Shown here: positions 1 to 8,540 of the stretch, piece by piece
Layout: each line of letters opens with the position of its first letter
Position numbering within the stretch: the first letter of the stretch is position 1
Source: Steroidobacteraceae bacterium
GTDB lineage: Bacteria; Pseudomonadota; Gammaproteobacteria; Steroidobacterales; Steroidobacteraceae
DNA length: 42,099 nucleotides
Assembly: GCA_025451275.1 (NCBI GenBank)
Contig: JANWKR010000124.1
Span: 1 to 42,099, forward strand
Direction: 5' to 3'
Notes under the pieces: model-generated
Told to the model about the DNA's origin: nothing
Databases searched by the model: none
Seen by the model: the letters and a program-made list of their open reading frames with translations, nothing else
Made by a program: the position numbers and the translations under genes

Positions 1-164
1 CGGAACACGTGGCGCAGGGCGGGATGCAGGATGAGGCCGCCATGGGACTGATCGCGGTGCAGGTAGAGTGTCACCCCGAGGAACATGGTCTCGATGGTGA
101 GGAACGTAACCAGGAAATAGCCCCACACGGGCAGCTCGACCAGGCCATAGGGCGAAAGACTCAT
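1..164 (-). CDS. Acyl-CoA / fatty acid desaturase, 5' part only
   Basis: The gene starts at the ATG read from 164 and runs off the left edge, so only about 54 residues are visible. They begin MSLSPYGLVELPVWGYF, continue through a hydrophobic segment (about residues 12-33) and reach HRDQSHGGL, the first histidine box (HxxxxH) of membrane-bound delta-9 acyl desaturases. This family introduces a cis double bond into membrane fatty acids using a di-iron centre. The remaining histidine boxes lie outside the window, so activity cannot be judged. It is preceded by about 140 bases of non-coding DNA (165-305), in which I see no clear promoter, and it reads in the same direction as the oxidoreductase upstream. 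Confidence 0.8.
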   Translation of the reverse strand, partial: MSLSPYGLVELPVWGYFLVTFLTIETMFLGVTLYLHRDQSHGGLILHPALRHVF

Positions 165-305
165 CCGCGCGTTCTCCGTGGGTTATTGCGCGAGTCTGGC
201 GCCGAAGCGTACGGCAAATCCGTGACGATATGGCTAATTTCTTACCTTCTGTGACGCACAGTTCACAGTTTGCGCGCCGGGCGGCGGCGGCCGTGTCGCA
301 CCCGT

Positions 306-1298
306 TCAGGTGAGCAGCACGATCTTGCCGATGTGCGCCCCGGACTCCATGAGCTTGTGCGCCAGCGCGGCGTCAGCCAGCGGAAAGCGCGCGTGGATCA
401 CCGGCTTGAGCCCACGCGTGGCGAACAGCGGCCACACCTGCTCGCGCAGTGCCGCGGCGATGCGTCCCTTGTTCTCGACCGCCTGCGGCCGCAGCGTCGA
501 GGCGGTGAGCGTGAGGCGCTTGGTCATGAAGGTACGCAGATCGAGCTCGGCCTTGACGCCGCCCTGGGTGGCGATGAGCGCGATGCGCCCCTCGACCGCG
601 GCCGCGGCGGCGTTCCGCGCCAGGTAGTTCCCGCCCACCATGTCGAGGATGACGTCGGCGCCGCGCCCGTCGGTCGCCCGCAGGGTGGCCTCGACGAAGT
701 CGCCCTCGTGATAGTTGATCGCGAGCTCGGCGCCGAGCTCACGGCACGCGGCACACTTCTGCGCGCTGCCCGCGGTCACCAGCACGCGCGCGCCGAAGGC
801 CTTGCCGAGCAGGATCGCGGTGGTGCCGATGCCGCTCGAACCCCCGTGCACGAGCAGCGTCTCGCCCGGCTGCAGGCGCGCGCGCTGGAACACGTTGAGC
901 CAGACTGTGAAGAAAGTCTCCGGCAGCGCGGCCGCCTCCTCGAGGCTGAGCGGCGCCGGCACCGGCAGGCACTGCACCGCGGGCGCTGCCACGTATTGCG
1001 CATAGCCACCGCCGGCGACCAGCGCGCACACGCGTGCACCGAGCGCCGGCTCGCGCACCCCCGGTCCGACAGCCACCACTTCGCCGGCCACTTCCAGTCC
1101 CGGGATGTCGGTGATCCCGGGCGGCGGCGCATACAGGCCGCGCCGCTGCAGCACGTCCGGGCGGTTGACGCCGGCGGCGGCCACCTTGATCAGTACCTCG
1201 CCCGCGGCGGGAACGGGCATGGGGCGCTGGGTGAGCCGCAAGGCCTGCGGCGGTCCCGGCTCGCGGATCTCCACCGCCGACATCAACTGGGTATTCAT
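306..1298 (-). CDS. NAD(P)H-quinone oxidoreductase, zinc-independent MDR family (QOR/PIG3-like)
   Basis: The 330-residue protein begins MNTQLMSAVEIREPG. A second in-frame ATG five codons later is an equally possible start. An N-terminal GroES-like domain is followed by a Rossmann domain with GGSSGIGTTAILLGKAFGA, the cofactor-binding signature of the quinone oxidoreductase branch of medium-chain dehydrogenases. The structural-zinc cysteines of alcohol dehydrogenases are not apparent. Members reduce quinones or enones with NADPH. It lies 55 bases downstream of arnD on the same strand and could receive read-through from the arn operon, but it has no known role in lipid A modification. The longer open frame upstream of this start is arginine-rich and non-protein-like, so it was rejected. 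The exact substrate is unknown. Confidence 0.88.
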   Translation of the reverse strand: MNTQLMSAVEIREPGPPQALRLTQRPMPVPAAGEVLIKVAAAGVNRPDVLQRRGLYAPPPGITDIPGLEVAGEVVAVGPGVREPALGARVCALVAGGGYAQYVAAPAVQCLPVPAPLSLEEAAALPETFFTVWLNVFQRARLQPGETLLVHGGSSGIGTTAILLGKAFGARVLVTAGSAQKCAACRELGAELAINYHEGDFVEATLRATDGRGADVILDMVGGNYLARNAAAAAVEGRIALIATQGGVKAELDLRTFMTKRLTLTASTLRPQAVENKGRIAAALREQVWPLFATRGLKPVIHARFPLADAALAHKLMESGAHIGKIVLLT

Positions 1299-1353
1299 GC
1301 GGCAGCGATGTTGAATTCGCCGCGCCTGCACGTCAACCGCGCCGCACGCGGGC

Positions 1354-2253
1354 TCACGGCCCCTGCAGCGCCAGCGTGCCGGAGCGTCCGGCCACGGTAC
1401 CGGCCACGATCGCGCACCGGGGCAGGCTCTTGAGGTGCAGCTGCCCGGCATACGTGGCGAGGTCGGCGAGGTTCATGCCGCGCTGCTGCCAGCCACGCAG
1501 CAGGCGCTCGAAGTGCGCCAGATAGGCGCCGCCCTCGAGCTCGGCGTGCAGCGTGAACACCTGGTCGCGCGCCGGCGCAGCGTCGCTGAGCGACAGCAGG
1601 TGCTGCACCGGATCCGCCCCGCTGAGGTCGTCGCGCCCGATCAGCTCATCGAAGGTCGGGAGCGTGGTGGGCAGCTGCGGTACCACGCCCCCGCCCTCAG
1701 CCGACAGCGGCAGAAACGGCCCTGTGCCGCGGGTATCGGAAGCGTAGCGGAAGCCGAGCTGCTGCTGCAGGGCCGGCACGTAGGCGTTCATCTGCCAGCC
1801 GGCCGCCCCGTGCACCTGCGGTTTGCGGCCGAAGATGTCCGCGAACTCGTCGTAGGCGCGCGTCAGCTCGCGCCGCGTCCACGGCTCGCCGGCGCGGCTG
1901 ACGCCGTCCTGCCAGCGCACGTGATCGAATGTGTGCACGCCGACCTCGAAGCCGCGGCGCGCGATGTCCTGCATCTGGCCGCGGCAGGTGCGGCCGATGT
2001 GCGGCCCCGGCAGCAGCACACCGTAGAGGAGGGTCTTCAGCCCATAGTGCTCCAGCACCGAAGTGCGCTGCACCTTGCCGAGGAAGCCGCGCCGGAACAC
2101 GCGCTTGATCGCCCGCCCGGTGTGATCAGGACCCAGGCTGAAGAGAAAGGTCGCGCGCACCCCGAGCCGCTCGAGCAGGTCCGCAAGCCGCAGCGCACCC
2201 TCGCGCGTGCCGCGGTAGGTGTCGACGTCGATCTTGAGGGCCACCAGCGCCAT
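1354..2253 (-). CDS. arnD: 4-deoxy-4-formamido-L-arabinose-phosphoundecaprenol deformylase ArnD
   Basis: The 299-residue protein starts MALVALKIDVDTYRGT, the characteristic ArnD N-terminus, with the NodB/polysaccharide-deacetylase metal-site aspartates in KIDVDTYRG. HTFDHVRW, typical of the family's second metal motif, follows in the middle. ArnD removes the formyl group from undecaprenyl-phosphate-L-Ara4FN at the inner membrane so that ArnT can later transfer L-Ara4N to lipid A. Seven bases separate it from the formyltransferase gene upstream, and it is the last arn gene of the leftward operon. The ORF extends well upstream of the chosen ATG, but that extension overlaps the formyltransferase and is arginine-rich shadow sequence. 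Confidence 0.93.
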   Translation of the reverse strand: MALVALKIDVDTYRGTREGALRLADLLERLGVRATFLFSLGPDHTGRAIKRVFRRGFLGKVQRTSVLEHYGLKTLLYGVLLPGPHIGRTCRGQMQDIARRGFEVGVHTFDHVRWQDGVSRAGEPWTRRELTRAYDEFADIFGRKPQVHGAAGWQMNAYVPALQQQLGFRYASDTRGTGPFLPLSAEGGGVVPQLPTTLPTFDELIGRDDLSGADPVQHLLSLSDAAPARDQVFTLHAELEGGAYLAHFERLLRGWQQRGMNLADLATYAGQLHLKSLPRCAIVAGTVAGRSGTLALQGP

Positions 2254-2260
2254 GGCCGGC

Positions 2261-3187
2261 TCAGCCCAGCGGCAGGGGTCGCGCCGCGAGCGCCGTCGCC
2301 AGGCGCTCGAGGTCCAGCGCCCCGCTCGCGTTGCGCGCACCCAGCAGCCGCAGCACGCCGCCATCGCCGCAGGCCGCGCACACCTCGCCGTCCGTGCCGA
2401 ACAGCCACAGTCCCGCCGTCGGCGGCGTGCGCGTGCTGAGACGCGTGCGCTCGATGTCCCAGCGCTCCCCCGCCACCTGGGCGAATGCGCCCGGGAACGG
2501 CGGCGCCACTGCGCGCACCAGGTCGTGGAGCTCACGCGCCGGGCGCTGCCACTCGATACGGCCGTCCGCGGGCGTGCGCCGACCGAAATATTCGCCCGGC
2601 AGGATCGGCTGCGGCCGGCGCGGCGCGGTGCCGGCGATCAGCGCGGGCAGCGAGCGAACCAGGATTGTCTCGGCCGCCACCGTCACCTTGGCGAACACCT
2701 CGCGCGCCTCATCGTCGGCGAGTATCGGCACCGCCTGGCTGTCGACGATGTCGCCGGCATCGGCCCGCTCGACCATGTAGTGCAGCGTCGCGCCGGTCTC
2801 GCGCTCGCCCCGCAGGATGGCCCAGTTGACGGGCGCGCGGCCGCGATAGCGCGGCAGCAGCGAGCCGTGCATGTTGAGCGCGCCGCGGCGCGCGGCGCGC
2901 AGCAGTGGCGCACCGAGCAGTGAGCGGTAATAGAAAGAGAACAGGAAATCGGGCTGCAGCTCGCTCACGGTGCGCGCCAGCTCGGGCGACCGGGCATCGG
3001 GGGGTGCGATGGCGTTCAGGCCGTAGTCCGCGGCGGTCGCGATGACGCTCGCGTACCACTGCTGCTCGTTGGGATCATCGCGCACCGTGACCACCAGGGG
3101 CACCTCGACGCCGGCCGAGAGCAGCGCCTTGAGGCAGCGGACTCCGACATCGTGATAGGCGAAGACGACGGCCCTTGCCGCGCTCAC
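2261..3187 (-). CDS. arnA: Stand-alone UDP-L-Ara4N formyltransferase (ArnA N-terminal half)
   Basis: This 308-residue protein matches only the formyltransferase half of bifunctional ArnA. It has the 10-formyl-tetrahydrofolate enzyme core NMHGSLLPRYRGRAPVNWA (catalytic Asn and His) and ERADAGDIV (catalytic Asp), followed by the C-terminal FMT-like subdomain. It formylates UDP-L-Ara4N before ArnC uses it. The start is a GTG at 3187, which overlaps the arnC stop as GTGA and suggests translational coupling. The decarboxylase half of ArnA is a separate gene four genes upstream (7374-8435), so arnA is physically split here. Length and motif content argue for an intact single-domain enzyme, not a truncation. 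Confidence 0.9.
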   Translation of the reverse strand: MSAARAVVFAYHDVGVRCLKALLSAGVEVPLVVTVRDDPNEQQWYASVIATAADYGLNAIAPPDARSPELARTVSELQPDFLFSFYYRSLLGAPLLRAARRGALNMHGSLLPRYRGRAPVNWAILRGERETGATLHYMVERADAGDIVDSQAVPILADDEAREVFAKVTVAAETILVRSLPALIAGTAPRRPQPILPGEYFGRRTPADGRIEWQRPARELHDLVRAVAPPFPGAFAQVAGERWDIERTRLSTRTPPTAGLWLFGTDGEVCAACGDGGVLRLLGARNASGALDLERLATALAARPLPLG

Positions 3188-4200
3188 TCCCCGGCCCCCC
3201 GGGCCCGCTCCGCGCTGAGCAGCGGCGTGACCGCTGCGGCCGTGGGTCCGGGCAGCGTCACCGTGTCGCCCTCATTCTCGAGCACCGCGGCGACCGTGTA
3301 GCGCGGCCGCTGGCGCACCTGCTCGTAGATGCGGCCGACGTACTCGCCCACCACTCCCAGCCCCAGCAGCGTCACCCCGATCAGGAAGAACGCAATGGCA
3401 AAGAGTGTGAACACGCCTTCCGCCTCGGACCCGAGGGTGAAGCGGCGGATCAGCAGCACCACCACGAGCACCAGCGCGACCAGCGCGATCAGTCCGCCGG
3501 TCATGGAGAAGAACTGCAGCGGCGCCACCGAGAAGCCGGTCATCAGGTCGAAGTTCAGGCGGACGAGCCGGTAGAGCGAGTACTTGGACTCGCCCACCGT
3601 GCGCTCGGCGTGGCTGACTTCGATCTCCACCGGGTGACGCGCGAAGGTGTAGGCCAGTGCCGGCACGTAAGTGCTCACCTCGGTGCAGTGATTGACCGCA
3701 TCGACGACGCTGCGGTGGTAACCGCGCAGCATGCAGCCCTGGTCGGTGATGCGGATCGAGGTGGTGCCCTCGCGGATCCGGTTCATGAGCCGCGAGGCTG
3801 CCCGGCGCCACATCAGGTCCTGGCGGCTGACGCGGATGGTGCCGACGTAGTCGGCGCCCGCATCCATGGCGGCCACCAGCCGCGCGATCTCCTCGGGCGG
3901 GTTCTGCAGGTCGGCATCGAGCGTGATCACGTACGTGCCCCGCGTCTGTGCGAAGGCTGCGAGGATCGCCAGGTGCTGCCCGGCATTGCGTGCCAGGACC
4001 ACCACGCGGGTGACATCCGGGCGGCGCTGGAACTGCTCGCGCAGCTCAGCTACCGAGCGGTCGGAGCTGCCGTCGTCGACGAACACCACCTCGTAGCTGC
4101 GGCCGAGCGCATCCAGCGCCGGATACAGCCGCTCGAACAGCTGCGGCAGGCCCTCCTCCTCGTTGTACACCGGAATGACGACCGAGACTTCCGGGTTCAC
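3184..4200 (-). CDS. arnC: Undecaprenyl-phosphate 4-deoxy-4-formamido-L-arabinose transferase ArnC
   Basis: The start is a GTG at 4200 (VNPEVSVVIPVYNEEEGL), overlapping the arnB stop as GTGA, and gives 338 residues. A GT2 glycosyltransferase domain (about residues 1-230) carries the nucleotide-sugar motif VFVDDGSSD and the metal-binding motif TLDADLQNPP. Two transmembrane helices follow (about 235-260 and 268-295). ArnC moves L-Ara4FN from UDP to undecaprenyl phosphate on the cytoplasmic face of the inner membrane. The longer open frame upstream of the GTG is low-complexity R/A-rich shadow sequence inside arnB. Its position between arnB and the formyltransferase matches the biochemical order. 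Confidence 0.93.
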   Translation of the reverse strand: MNPEVSVVIPVYNEEEGLPQLFERLYPALDALGRSYEVVFVDDGSSDRSVAELREQFQRRPDVTRVVVLARNAGQHLAILAAFAQTRGTYVITLDADLQNPPEEIARLVAAMDAGADYVGTIRVSRQDLMWRRAASRLMNRIREGTTSIRITDQGCMLRGYHRSVVDAVNHCTEVSTYVPALAYTFARHPVEIEVSHAERTVGESKYSLYRLVRLNFDLMTGFSVAPLQFFSMTGGLIALVALVLVVVLLIRRFTLGSEAEGVFTLFAIAFFLIGVTLLGLGVVGEYVGRIYEQVRQRPRYTVAAVLENEGDTVTLPGPTAAAVTPLLSAERARGAGE

Positions 4201-5345
4201 TTGCGCGCTCCGCGCAGGATGTCGGTGGCGGCCGCCACGACCCGCTCGACGTCGCCGAGCTCCATCGCCGGGAACAGCGGCAGCGTCACGGTCTCGCGGC
4301 CGATGCGCTCGGCGTGCGGAAACTGGCCTTCGCGATAACCGAGCGCGCGGTAGGCGGTGAACAGATGTATGGCCGGGTAGTGCACGCCGACGCCGATGCC
4401 GCGCTCGCGCATGCCGGAGATGAACTCGGCGCGCGTCAGCTTCAGTTCCGGCAGCGGCAGGAGCGGCGTGAACACGTGCCAGCTGTGACCCGCATCGCCG
4501 CGCTCGGGCAGGCGCAGCGGTGCCTCGCCGCCCCACAGCTCGAAGTAGCGCGCCACCAGCTGGCGACGCTTGACGTTGAACTCCTCGAGATGCCGCAACT
4601 GCCCGAGCCCGACCGCGGCGGCCACATCGGACAGGTTGCACTTGCCGCCGGCGAGCAGGGTATCGAAGCCGTCAACGCCGGACTTCAGCTGCCCGTGCCA
4701 GCGGTGCAGCTCGATGGCCTTGACCTCCTCGGGTGAGCCGCCGGATATGGCCCCGCCCTCGATGGTGGTGATGTTCTTGTTCGGGTGGAAGCTGAAGCAC
4801 ACCAGGTCGCCGAAACTGCCGATACGCCGGCCGCGCCACATCGAGCCGATGGCGTGCGCGGCGTCCTCGATGACGCGCAGCTTGTGCTTCTGGGCAATGG
4901 CGTACAGGCGCTCCATGTCCACCGGCAGGCCGGCAAAATGCACCGGCATGATGGCGCGGGTGCGCGAGGTGATCGCCGCCTCGGTCTGCTCCAGGTCGAT
5001 GTTGCGCGAGTCGAGGCCGACATCGACGAACACTGGCCGCGCCCCGACCCGCATGATGACGTTGGCGGTGGCCACGAAGCTCATCGCCGGGGTGATGACC
5101 TCATCGCCCGGGCCGATGCCGCAGGCGAGCAGTGCCATCTCCATGCCGGCGGTGGCCGAGGTCTGGCTGCGCACCGGCCGGCCGCCGCAATAGGCGGACA
5201 GCTCGGCCTCGAGTTGCGCCACCTTGGGCCCGCTCGCCAGCCACCCCGAGCGCAGTACCTCGCCGACGGCGGCAATGGTTTCCTCGTCGATCGTCGGACG
5301 CGTGAACGGCAGGAAGCGCGCGGCTTGCCGGTTTGAATCGTTCAT
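4197..5345 (-). CDS. arnB: UDP-4-amino-4-deoxy-L-arabinose--oxoglutarate aminotransferase ArnB
   Basis: The 382-residue fold-type I PLP enzyme of the DegT/DnrJ/EryC1 family starts MNDSNRQAARFLPFTRP. The PLP lysine is K190 in the stretch SFHPNKNITTIEGG, with the usual RxGxFGD-like segment just before it. ArnB transaminates UDP-Ara4O with glutamate to make UDP-L-Ara4N. Its ATG overlaps the TGA of the upstream SMR gene (ATGA), and its own stop overlaps the arnC GTG, so both junctions look translationally coupled. The HPNK version of the lysine motif is a variant of the more familiar HAIK form but keeps every catalytic element. Confidence 0.94.
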   Translation of the reverse strand: MNDSNRQAARFLPFTRPTIDEETIAAVGEVLRSGWLASGPKVAQLEAELSAYCGGRPVRSQTSATAGMEMALLACGIGPGDEVITPAMSFVATANVIMRVGARPVFVDVGLDSRNIDLEQTEAAITSRTRAIMPVHFAGLPVDMERLYAIAQKHKLRVIEDAAHAIGSMWRGRRIGSFGDLVCFSFHPNKNITTIEGGAISGGSPEEVKAIELHRWHGQLKSGVDGFDTLLAGGKCNLSDVAAAVGLGQLRHLEEFNVKRRQLVARYFELWGGEAPLRLPERGDAGHSWHVFTPLLPLPELKLTRAEFISGMRERGIGVGVHYPAIHLFTAYRALGYREGQFPHAERIGRETVTLPLFPAMELGDVERVVAAATDILRGARK

Positions 5346-5710
5346 GAACGGGCCACCACCACCACCCCCAGCACAATGACGCCGATGCCGGCGACGCGCT
5401 GCACGTTCGGCACCTCGCCGAGCAGCCACCAGGCAAGGCCGATGTTGATCACATAGCCGAGCGAGAGCAATGGGTACGCCTGGCTCACCGGCACACGCGA
5501 CAGACCGACCAGCCAGACGATCACCGACAGGCCGTAGGCGCACAGCGCGTACCACAGCGAGGGCACGACCAGCAGCTCGAGCCCGCGGCGCCACAGCGCC
5601 GCGTCGGCCGCCAGCGGTCCGGTGACCCGTGTCGCGGCCTTCAGGCCCAGCTGGGCCAGGGCGTTCAGCAGCACGCCGCAGAACAGGATGCCGAAATCGG
5701 TCAGTTTCAC
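5342..5710 (-). CDS. Small SMR/EamA-type membrane protein, ArnE/ArnF-like flippase subunit
   Basis: The GTG start at 5710 (VKLTDFGILFCGVLL) overlaps the arnT stop as GTGA and gives 122 residues. Four hydrophobic helices are visible at about 3-23, 47-68, 75-95 and 100-120, with the conserved SQAYPLLSLGYV helix typical of the Arn SMR proteins. In enterobacteria ArnE and ArnF together flip undecaprenyl-phosphate-L-Ara4N across the inner membrane. Here only one gene is present in the operon, so it probably works as a homo-oligomer, or its partner lies elsewhere. Which of ArnE or ArnF it best matches cannot be told by eye. Confidence 0.82.
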   Translation of the reverse strand: MKLTDFGILFCGVLLNALAQLGLKAATRVTGPLAADAALWRRGLELLVVPSLWYALCAYGLSVIVWLVGLSRVPVSQAYPLLSLGYVINIGLAWWLLGEVPNVQRVAGIGVIVLGVVVVARS

Positions 5711-7335
5711 AGGCGACTCACAGCAACGGTGTTGTTGTCCGCGGCCAGCACGCGTCCGGGAAGGCCCTGGCGCCGCAGCCGGTCCCACACGCCAGGGTCG
5801 AAGAATGCCACGGCATCGCCCCCGGCGCTCCAGCGCGCGGCGAACTGCGGCGTGCTCAGGCGCCGCGCCGGCTCCTCGCTCAGGCCAAACTGCAGCTCGC
5901 CTTCGTAGCCGGCCAGCTGCAGGGTGCGGGCCAGATAGGGCGAGACCGTCTCGCGGTACTGCCCGACGCTGTACAGCGCCGTGCCCGGCCCGATGTAGGG
6001 GCGCACCGCGGCCACCAGGTCGCGCGCCGAGCGGGCCGGTGGAATCACGGCATATTCATACAGCAGGCACTGCCAGGCGAGCGCGGCGATGGCGGTGCTC
6101 GCCACCACCAGCGCCAGCTCGCGCCGCGCCGCGAGGCGTGCGGTGGCCGCTCCGGCCAGTGCGGCGAGCGCGGCGGCGCCGGCCCAGTAATACGCGGCCT
6201 GCGGCACGAAGCTGTTGCGGCGCGCGCTATAGATAAGGAGCCCGACGGCCGCCACCAGCATCAGCGCGCCGCCCGCGCGCGCCGCCCCGCGCGCCAGGCG
6301 CGCCAGGTCCGGCCCGGCGGCGCCCACCAGTGCCGCCAGCACCGGCATCATCGGCATGATGTAAGGCGCGAGCTTGGAGCCGGAGGCCGAGAAGAACACG
6401 AGCGTCAGCGCGCAGTAGACCAGCAGGAAACGCCGCACCCGGAACGCCGCCGGCGCCACGGCCGCCTCGGCCCAGGCCGCGCGGCAGGCGCGCGCGCCCG
6501 GCAGCAGCCAGGGCAGCGCCCCGCCGAGCAGCAGCGGCAGGAAGTACCACCACGGCTCCACGCGCTGGTGAACGGTGGTGAGGACGCGCGCGAAATGCTC
6601 GTGGACGAAGAAGAAACCCGGAAAGCTCGGGTTACGCAGCGTCACCAGCACGAACCAGGGCGCGGCGATCAGCAGGAACAGCGCCAGCCCCGGCACCACG
6701 TGCAGGCGCCGCCAGGTAACCGTGTCGCGCTCGATGAGGGTGTACAGCACCAGCGCTCCCCCGGCCAGCACCCCGACCACGATGCCCTTGGACAGCACCG
6801 CAAGCGCGGCCGCCGCCCACGCGATGAGCATCCAGCGCCGCTCGGCCGGTGCCGCCCGCGGCGCGCACTGGGCCAGCGTGAAGGCGAACACCGCGGCCGT
6901 AAGCCAGAAGGTGAAGGCGGCATCGAGCAGATTGATGTGGCCGATGAGCGCGAAGTACGGACTCACGCCAAGTGCCAGCAGTGCGGTGAGCGCGCGGCGC
7001 ACGTCGAACAGCCACGCCACCCAGGCAAACACCAGCGGCAGGCAGGCGAAGGCAAGCCCGGTCGACCACAACCGCGAACTCCACTCGTGCACGCCGAACG
7101 CCTCGTAGGCGGCGGCGGTTGCCCAGTACTGCAGCGGCGGCTTCTCGAAGTACTTGAGGTCGTTGAAACGCGGCGTTACCCAGTCACCGCTGACGGTCAT
7201 TTCGCGCGGAATCTCCGCGTAGCGCCCCTCGTCAGGGTCGAACAGCGGACGCCACGGCGCGGTTGCGAACCAGACCAGTGCCAGCAGCAGCCACGCCAAC
7301 CAGCCCGGCGCCCCCGAGCGCTGCTCCTGTTGCAT
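5707..7335 (-). CDS. arnT: Undecaprenyl-phosphate-Ara4N : lipid A glycosyltransferase ArnT (GT83)
   Basis: The 542-residue polytopic membrane protein has the GT-C signature near its N-terminus: DPDEGRYAEIPREM (catalytic acidic pair and substrate Arg/Tyr), then GDWVTP and FEKPPLQYW. About a dozen hydrophobic helices follow, and a C-terminal periplasmic part (about 430-542) holds LYSVGQYRETVSPYL. ArnT transfers L-Ara4N to lipid A phosphates on the periplasmic face, the final step giving resistance to cationic peptides and polymyxin. It lies 38 bases downstream of the decarboxylase gene. No strong Shine-Dalgarno sequence is visible before its ATG. Confidence 0.93.
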   Translation of the reverse strand: MQQEQRSGAPGWLAWLLLALVWFATAPWRPLFDPDEGRYAEIPREMTVSGDWVTPRFNDLKYFEKPPLQYWATAAAYEAFGVHEWSSRLWSTGLAFACLPLVFAWVAWLFDVRRALTALLALGVSPYFALIGHINLLDAAFTFWLTAAVFAFTLAQCAPRAAPAERRWMLIAWAAAALAVLSKGIVVGVLAGGALVLYTLIERDTVTWRRLHVVPGLALFLLIAAPWFVLVTLRNPSFPGFFFVHEHFARVLTTVHQRVEPWWYFLPLLLGGALPWLLPGARACRAAWAEAAVAPAAFRVRRFLLVYCALTLVFFSASGSKLAPYIMPMMPVLAALVGAAGPDLARLARGAARAGGALMLVAAVGLLIYSARRNSFVPQAAYYWAGAAALAALAGAATARLAARRELALVVASTAIAALAWQCLLYEYAVIPPARSARDLVAAVRPYIGPGTALYSVGQYRETVSPYLARTLQLAGYEGELQFGLSEEPARRLSTPQFAARWSAGGDAVAFFDPGVWDRLRRQGLPGRVLAADNNTVAVSRL

Positions 7336-7373
7336 GTCGCCGTGCGCCCAGCCGACCGCGTGCGGGCCGGGCG

Positions 7374-8435
7374 CTAGATCCCCGCCAATATTGCCGCCGC
7401 GCGCGTCCCGAAGCCTTCCTGCTTCACGTAGAAGTCGATGGTGCGGCGGATCGCGGTGTCCATGTCGGTGCTCGGCCGCCAGCCCAGATCGCGCTTGGCC
7501 GCCTCGATGTTCGGCACGCGCACCTGGATGTCCTGGTAGTACTTGCCGTAATACTCGCCCGCCGAGATGTCCACGATCTCGGTAGCGCGCGCCGCATCGC
7601 GCAGCACCGGAAACTCCTGGGCGATGCGAATGGTGCGCTCGGCGAGGTCACGGATGGAGATGCAGTTGGCGGGATTACCGATGTTGAAGATGCGACGGCT
7701 GGCCCGGCCGCCGTTGTTCTCGAGGATCGTCAGCAGACACTCGATGGCGTCGTCGATGTAGGTGAAGGAGCGCTTCTGGCTGCCGCCGTCGACCAGTTTG
7801 ATCGGGCGCTTGTACAGCACGTTGGAGAGGAACTGCGTGAACACGCGCGAGCTGCCCTCCTTCGGCTCCTCGACGTTGTCGAGATTGGGGCCGATGAAAT
7901 TGAAGGGCCGGAACAGGGTGTAGTCGAGATTGTCGCGCACCCCGTAGGCGTAGATGACGCGATCCAGCAGCTGCTTGGAGGCGGCGTAGATCCAGCGCTG
8001 CTTGTTGATCGGTCCGTAGACCAACGGGCTGGTCTCCTCATCGAGTACCGGATCCGGGGACATGCCGTAGATCTCGGACGTGGACGGGAAGATCAGGCGC
8101 TTGCCGTACTTGACGCAGTGACGCACGATGTCAATGTTGGCTTCGAAGTCGAGTTCGAACACGCGCAGCGGATGCGTGACGTATTGCGCCGGATTGGCGA
8201 TCGCCACCAGTGGCACAACCACGTCGCATTTCTTGACGTGGTACTCCACCCACTCCTTGTTGATGGTGATGTCGCCCTCGACGAAGTGGAAACGCTGGTT
8301 CTTCGGCAGCTCGCCCAGCTTGTTGTCGGCAAGGTCGATGCCGTACACCTCCCAGTCGCGGTCACGCAGGATCGCGCTGGTGAGCCCGCTGCCGATGAAG
8401 CCGTTCGCGCCGAGAATCATGATCTTCAGTGCCAT
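7374..8435 (-). CDS. arnA: Stand-alone UDP-glucuronate decarboxylase (ArnA C-terminal half)
   Basis: This 353-residue extended-SDR protein corresponds to the C-terminal half of ArnA. It has an NAD-binding GANGFIGSGL near the N-terminus, PSTSEIYGM with S120 and E121, and the YxxxK pair Y150/K154 in YAASKQ. FIGPNLDN and RSFTYIDDAI are typical of the ArnA decarboxylase. It oxidises and decarboxylates UDP-glucuronate to UDP-Ara4O, the first committed step. It heads the operon, while its usual fusion partner is the gene at 2261-3187. AAGGTAAGGGAT precedes the ATG as a good ribosome binding site. No UDP-glucose dehydrogenase gene (ugd) accompanies the operon, so UDP-glucuronate must come from elsewhere. 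Confidence 0.92.
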   Translation of the reverse strand: MALKIMILGANGFIGSGLTSAILRDRDWEVYGIDLADNKLGELPKNQRFHFVEGDITINKEWVEYHVKKCDVVVPLVAIANPAQYVTHPLRVFELDFEANIDIVRHCVKYGKRLIFPSTSEIYGMSPDPVLDEETSPLVYGPINKQRWIYAASKQLLDRVIYAYGVRDNLDYTLFRPFNFIGPNLDNVEEPKEGSSRVFTQFLSNVLYKRPIKLVDGGSQKRSFTYIDDAIECLLTILENNGGRASRRIFNIGNPANCISIRDLAERTIRIAQEFPVLRDAARATEIVDISAGEYYGKYYQDIQVRVPNIEAAKRDLGWRPSTDMDTAIRRTIDFYVKQEGFGTRAAAILAGI

Positions 8436-8540
8436 ATCCCTTACCTTCCGCGCCCGAGCGCGCGCCGCCGCCGGCCCCGTGCCGCCTGGACCAAGCCCGT
8501 AATACTAACATTTTCCGGCCCTCTCCGGCCGGCGCCACCG
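8436..8540 (-). promoter_or_regulatory. Intergenic region upstream of the arn operon, with hairpin
   Basis: These 105 bases separate ybdD from the first arn gene. A 6-bp perfect stem (CCGGCC, loop CTCTCC, GGCCGG) lies at 8515-8532 just after the ybdD stop. In the leftward direction it is not followed by a T-run, so it is at best a weak terminator. Leftward, the sequence TGTTAGTAT resembles an extended -10 element for arn transcription. I see no CTTAAT-type PmrA direct repeat or TGTTTA-type PhoP box, so the classical enterobacterial control is not evident. Confidence 0.35.

Noticed and set aside
270..1433. 387-codon plus-strand frame opposite the quinone oxidoreductase
   Set aside because: Shadow frame in GC-rich DNA; no motif, while the minus strand has a complete MDR enzyme.
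8515..8532. CCGGCC/GGCCGG hairpin as a strong terminator after ybdD
   Set aside because: In the direction of transcription (leftward) the stem is followed by AAAA, not a T-run, so it does not fit a Rho-independent terminator.
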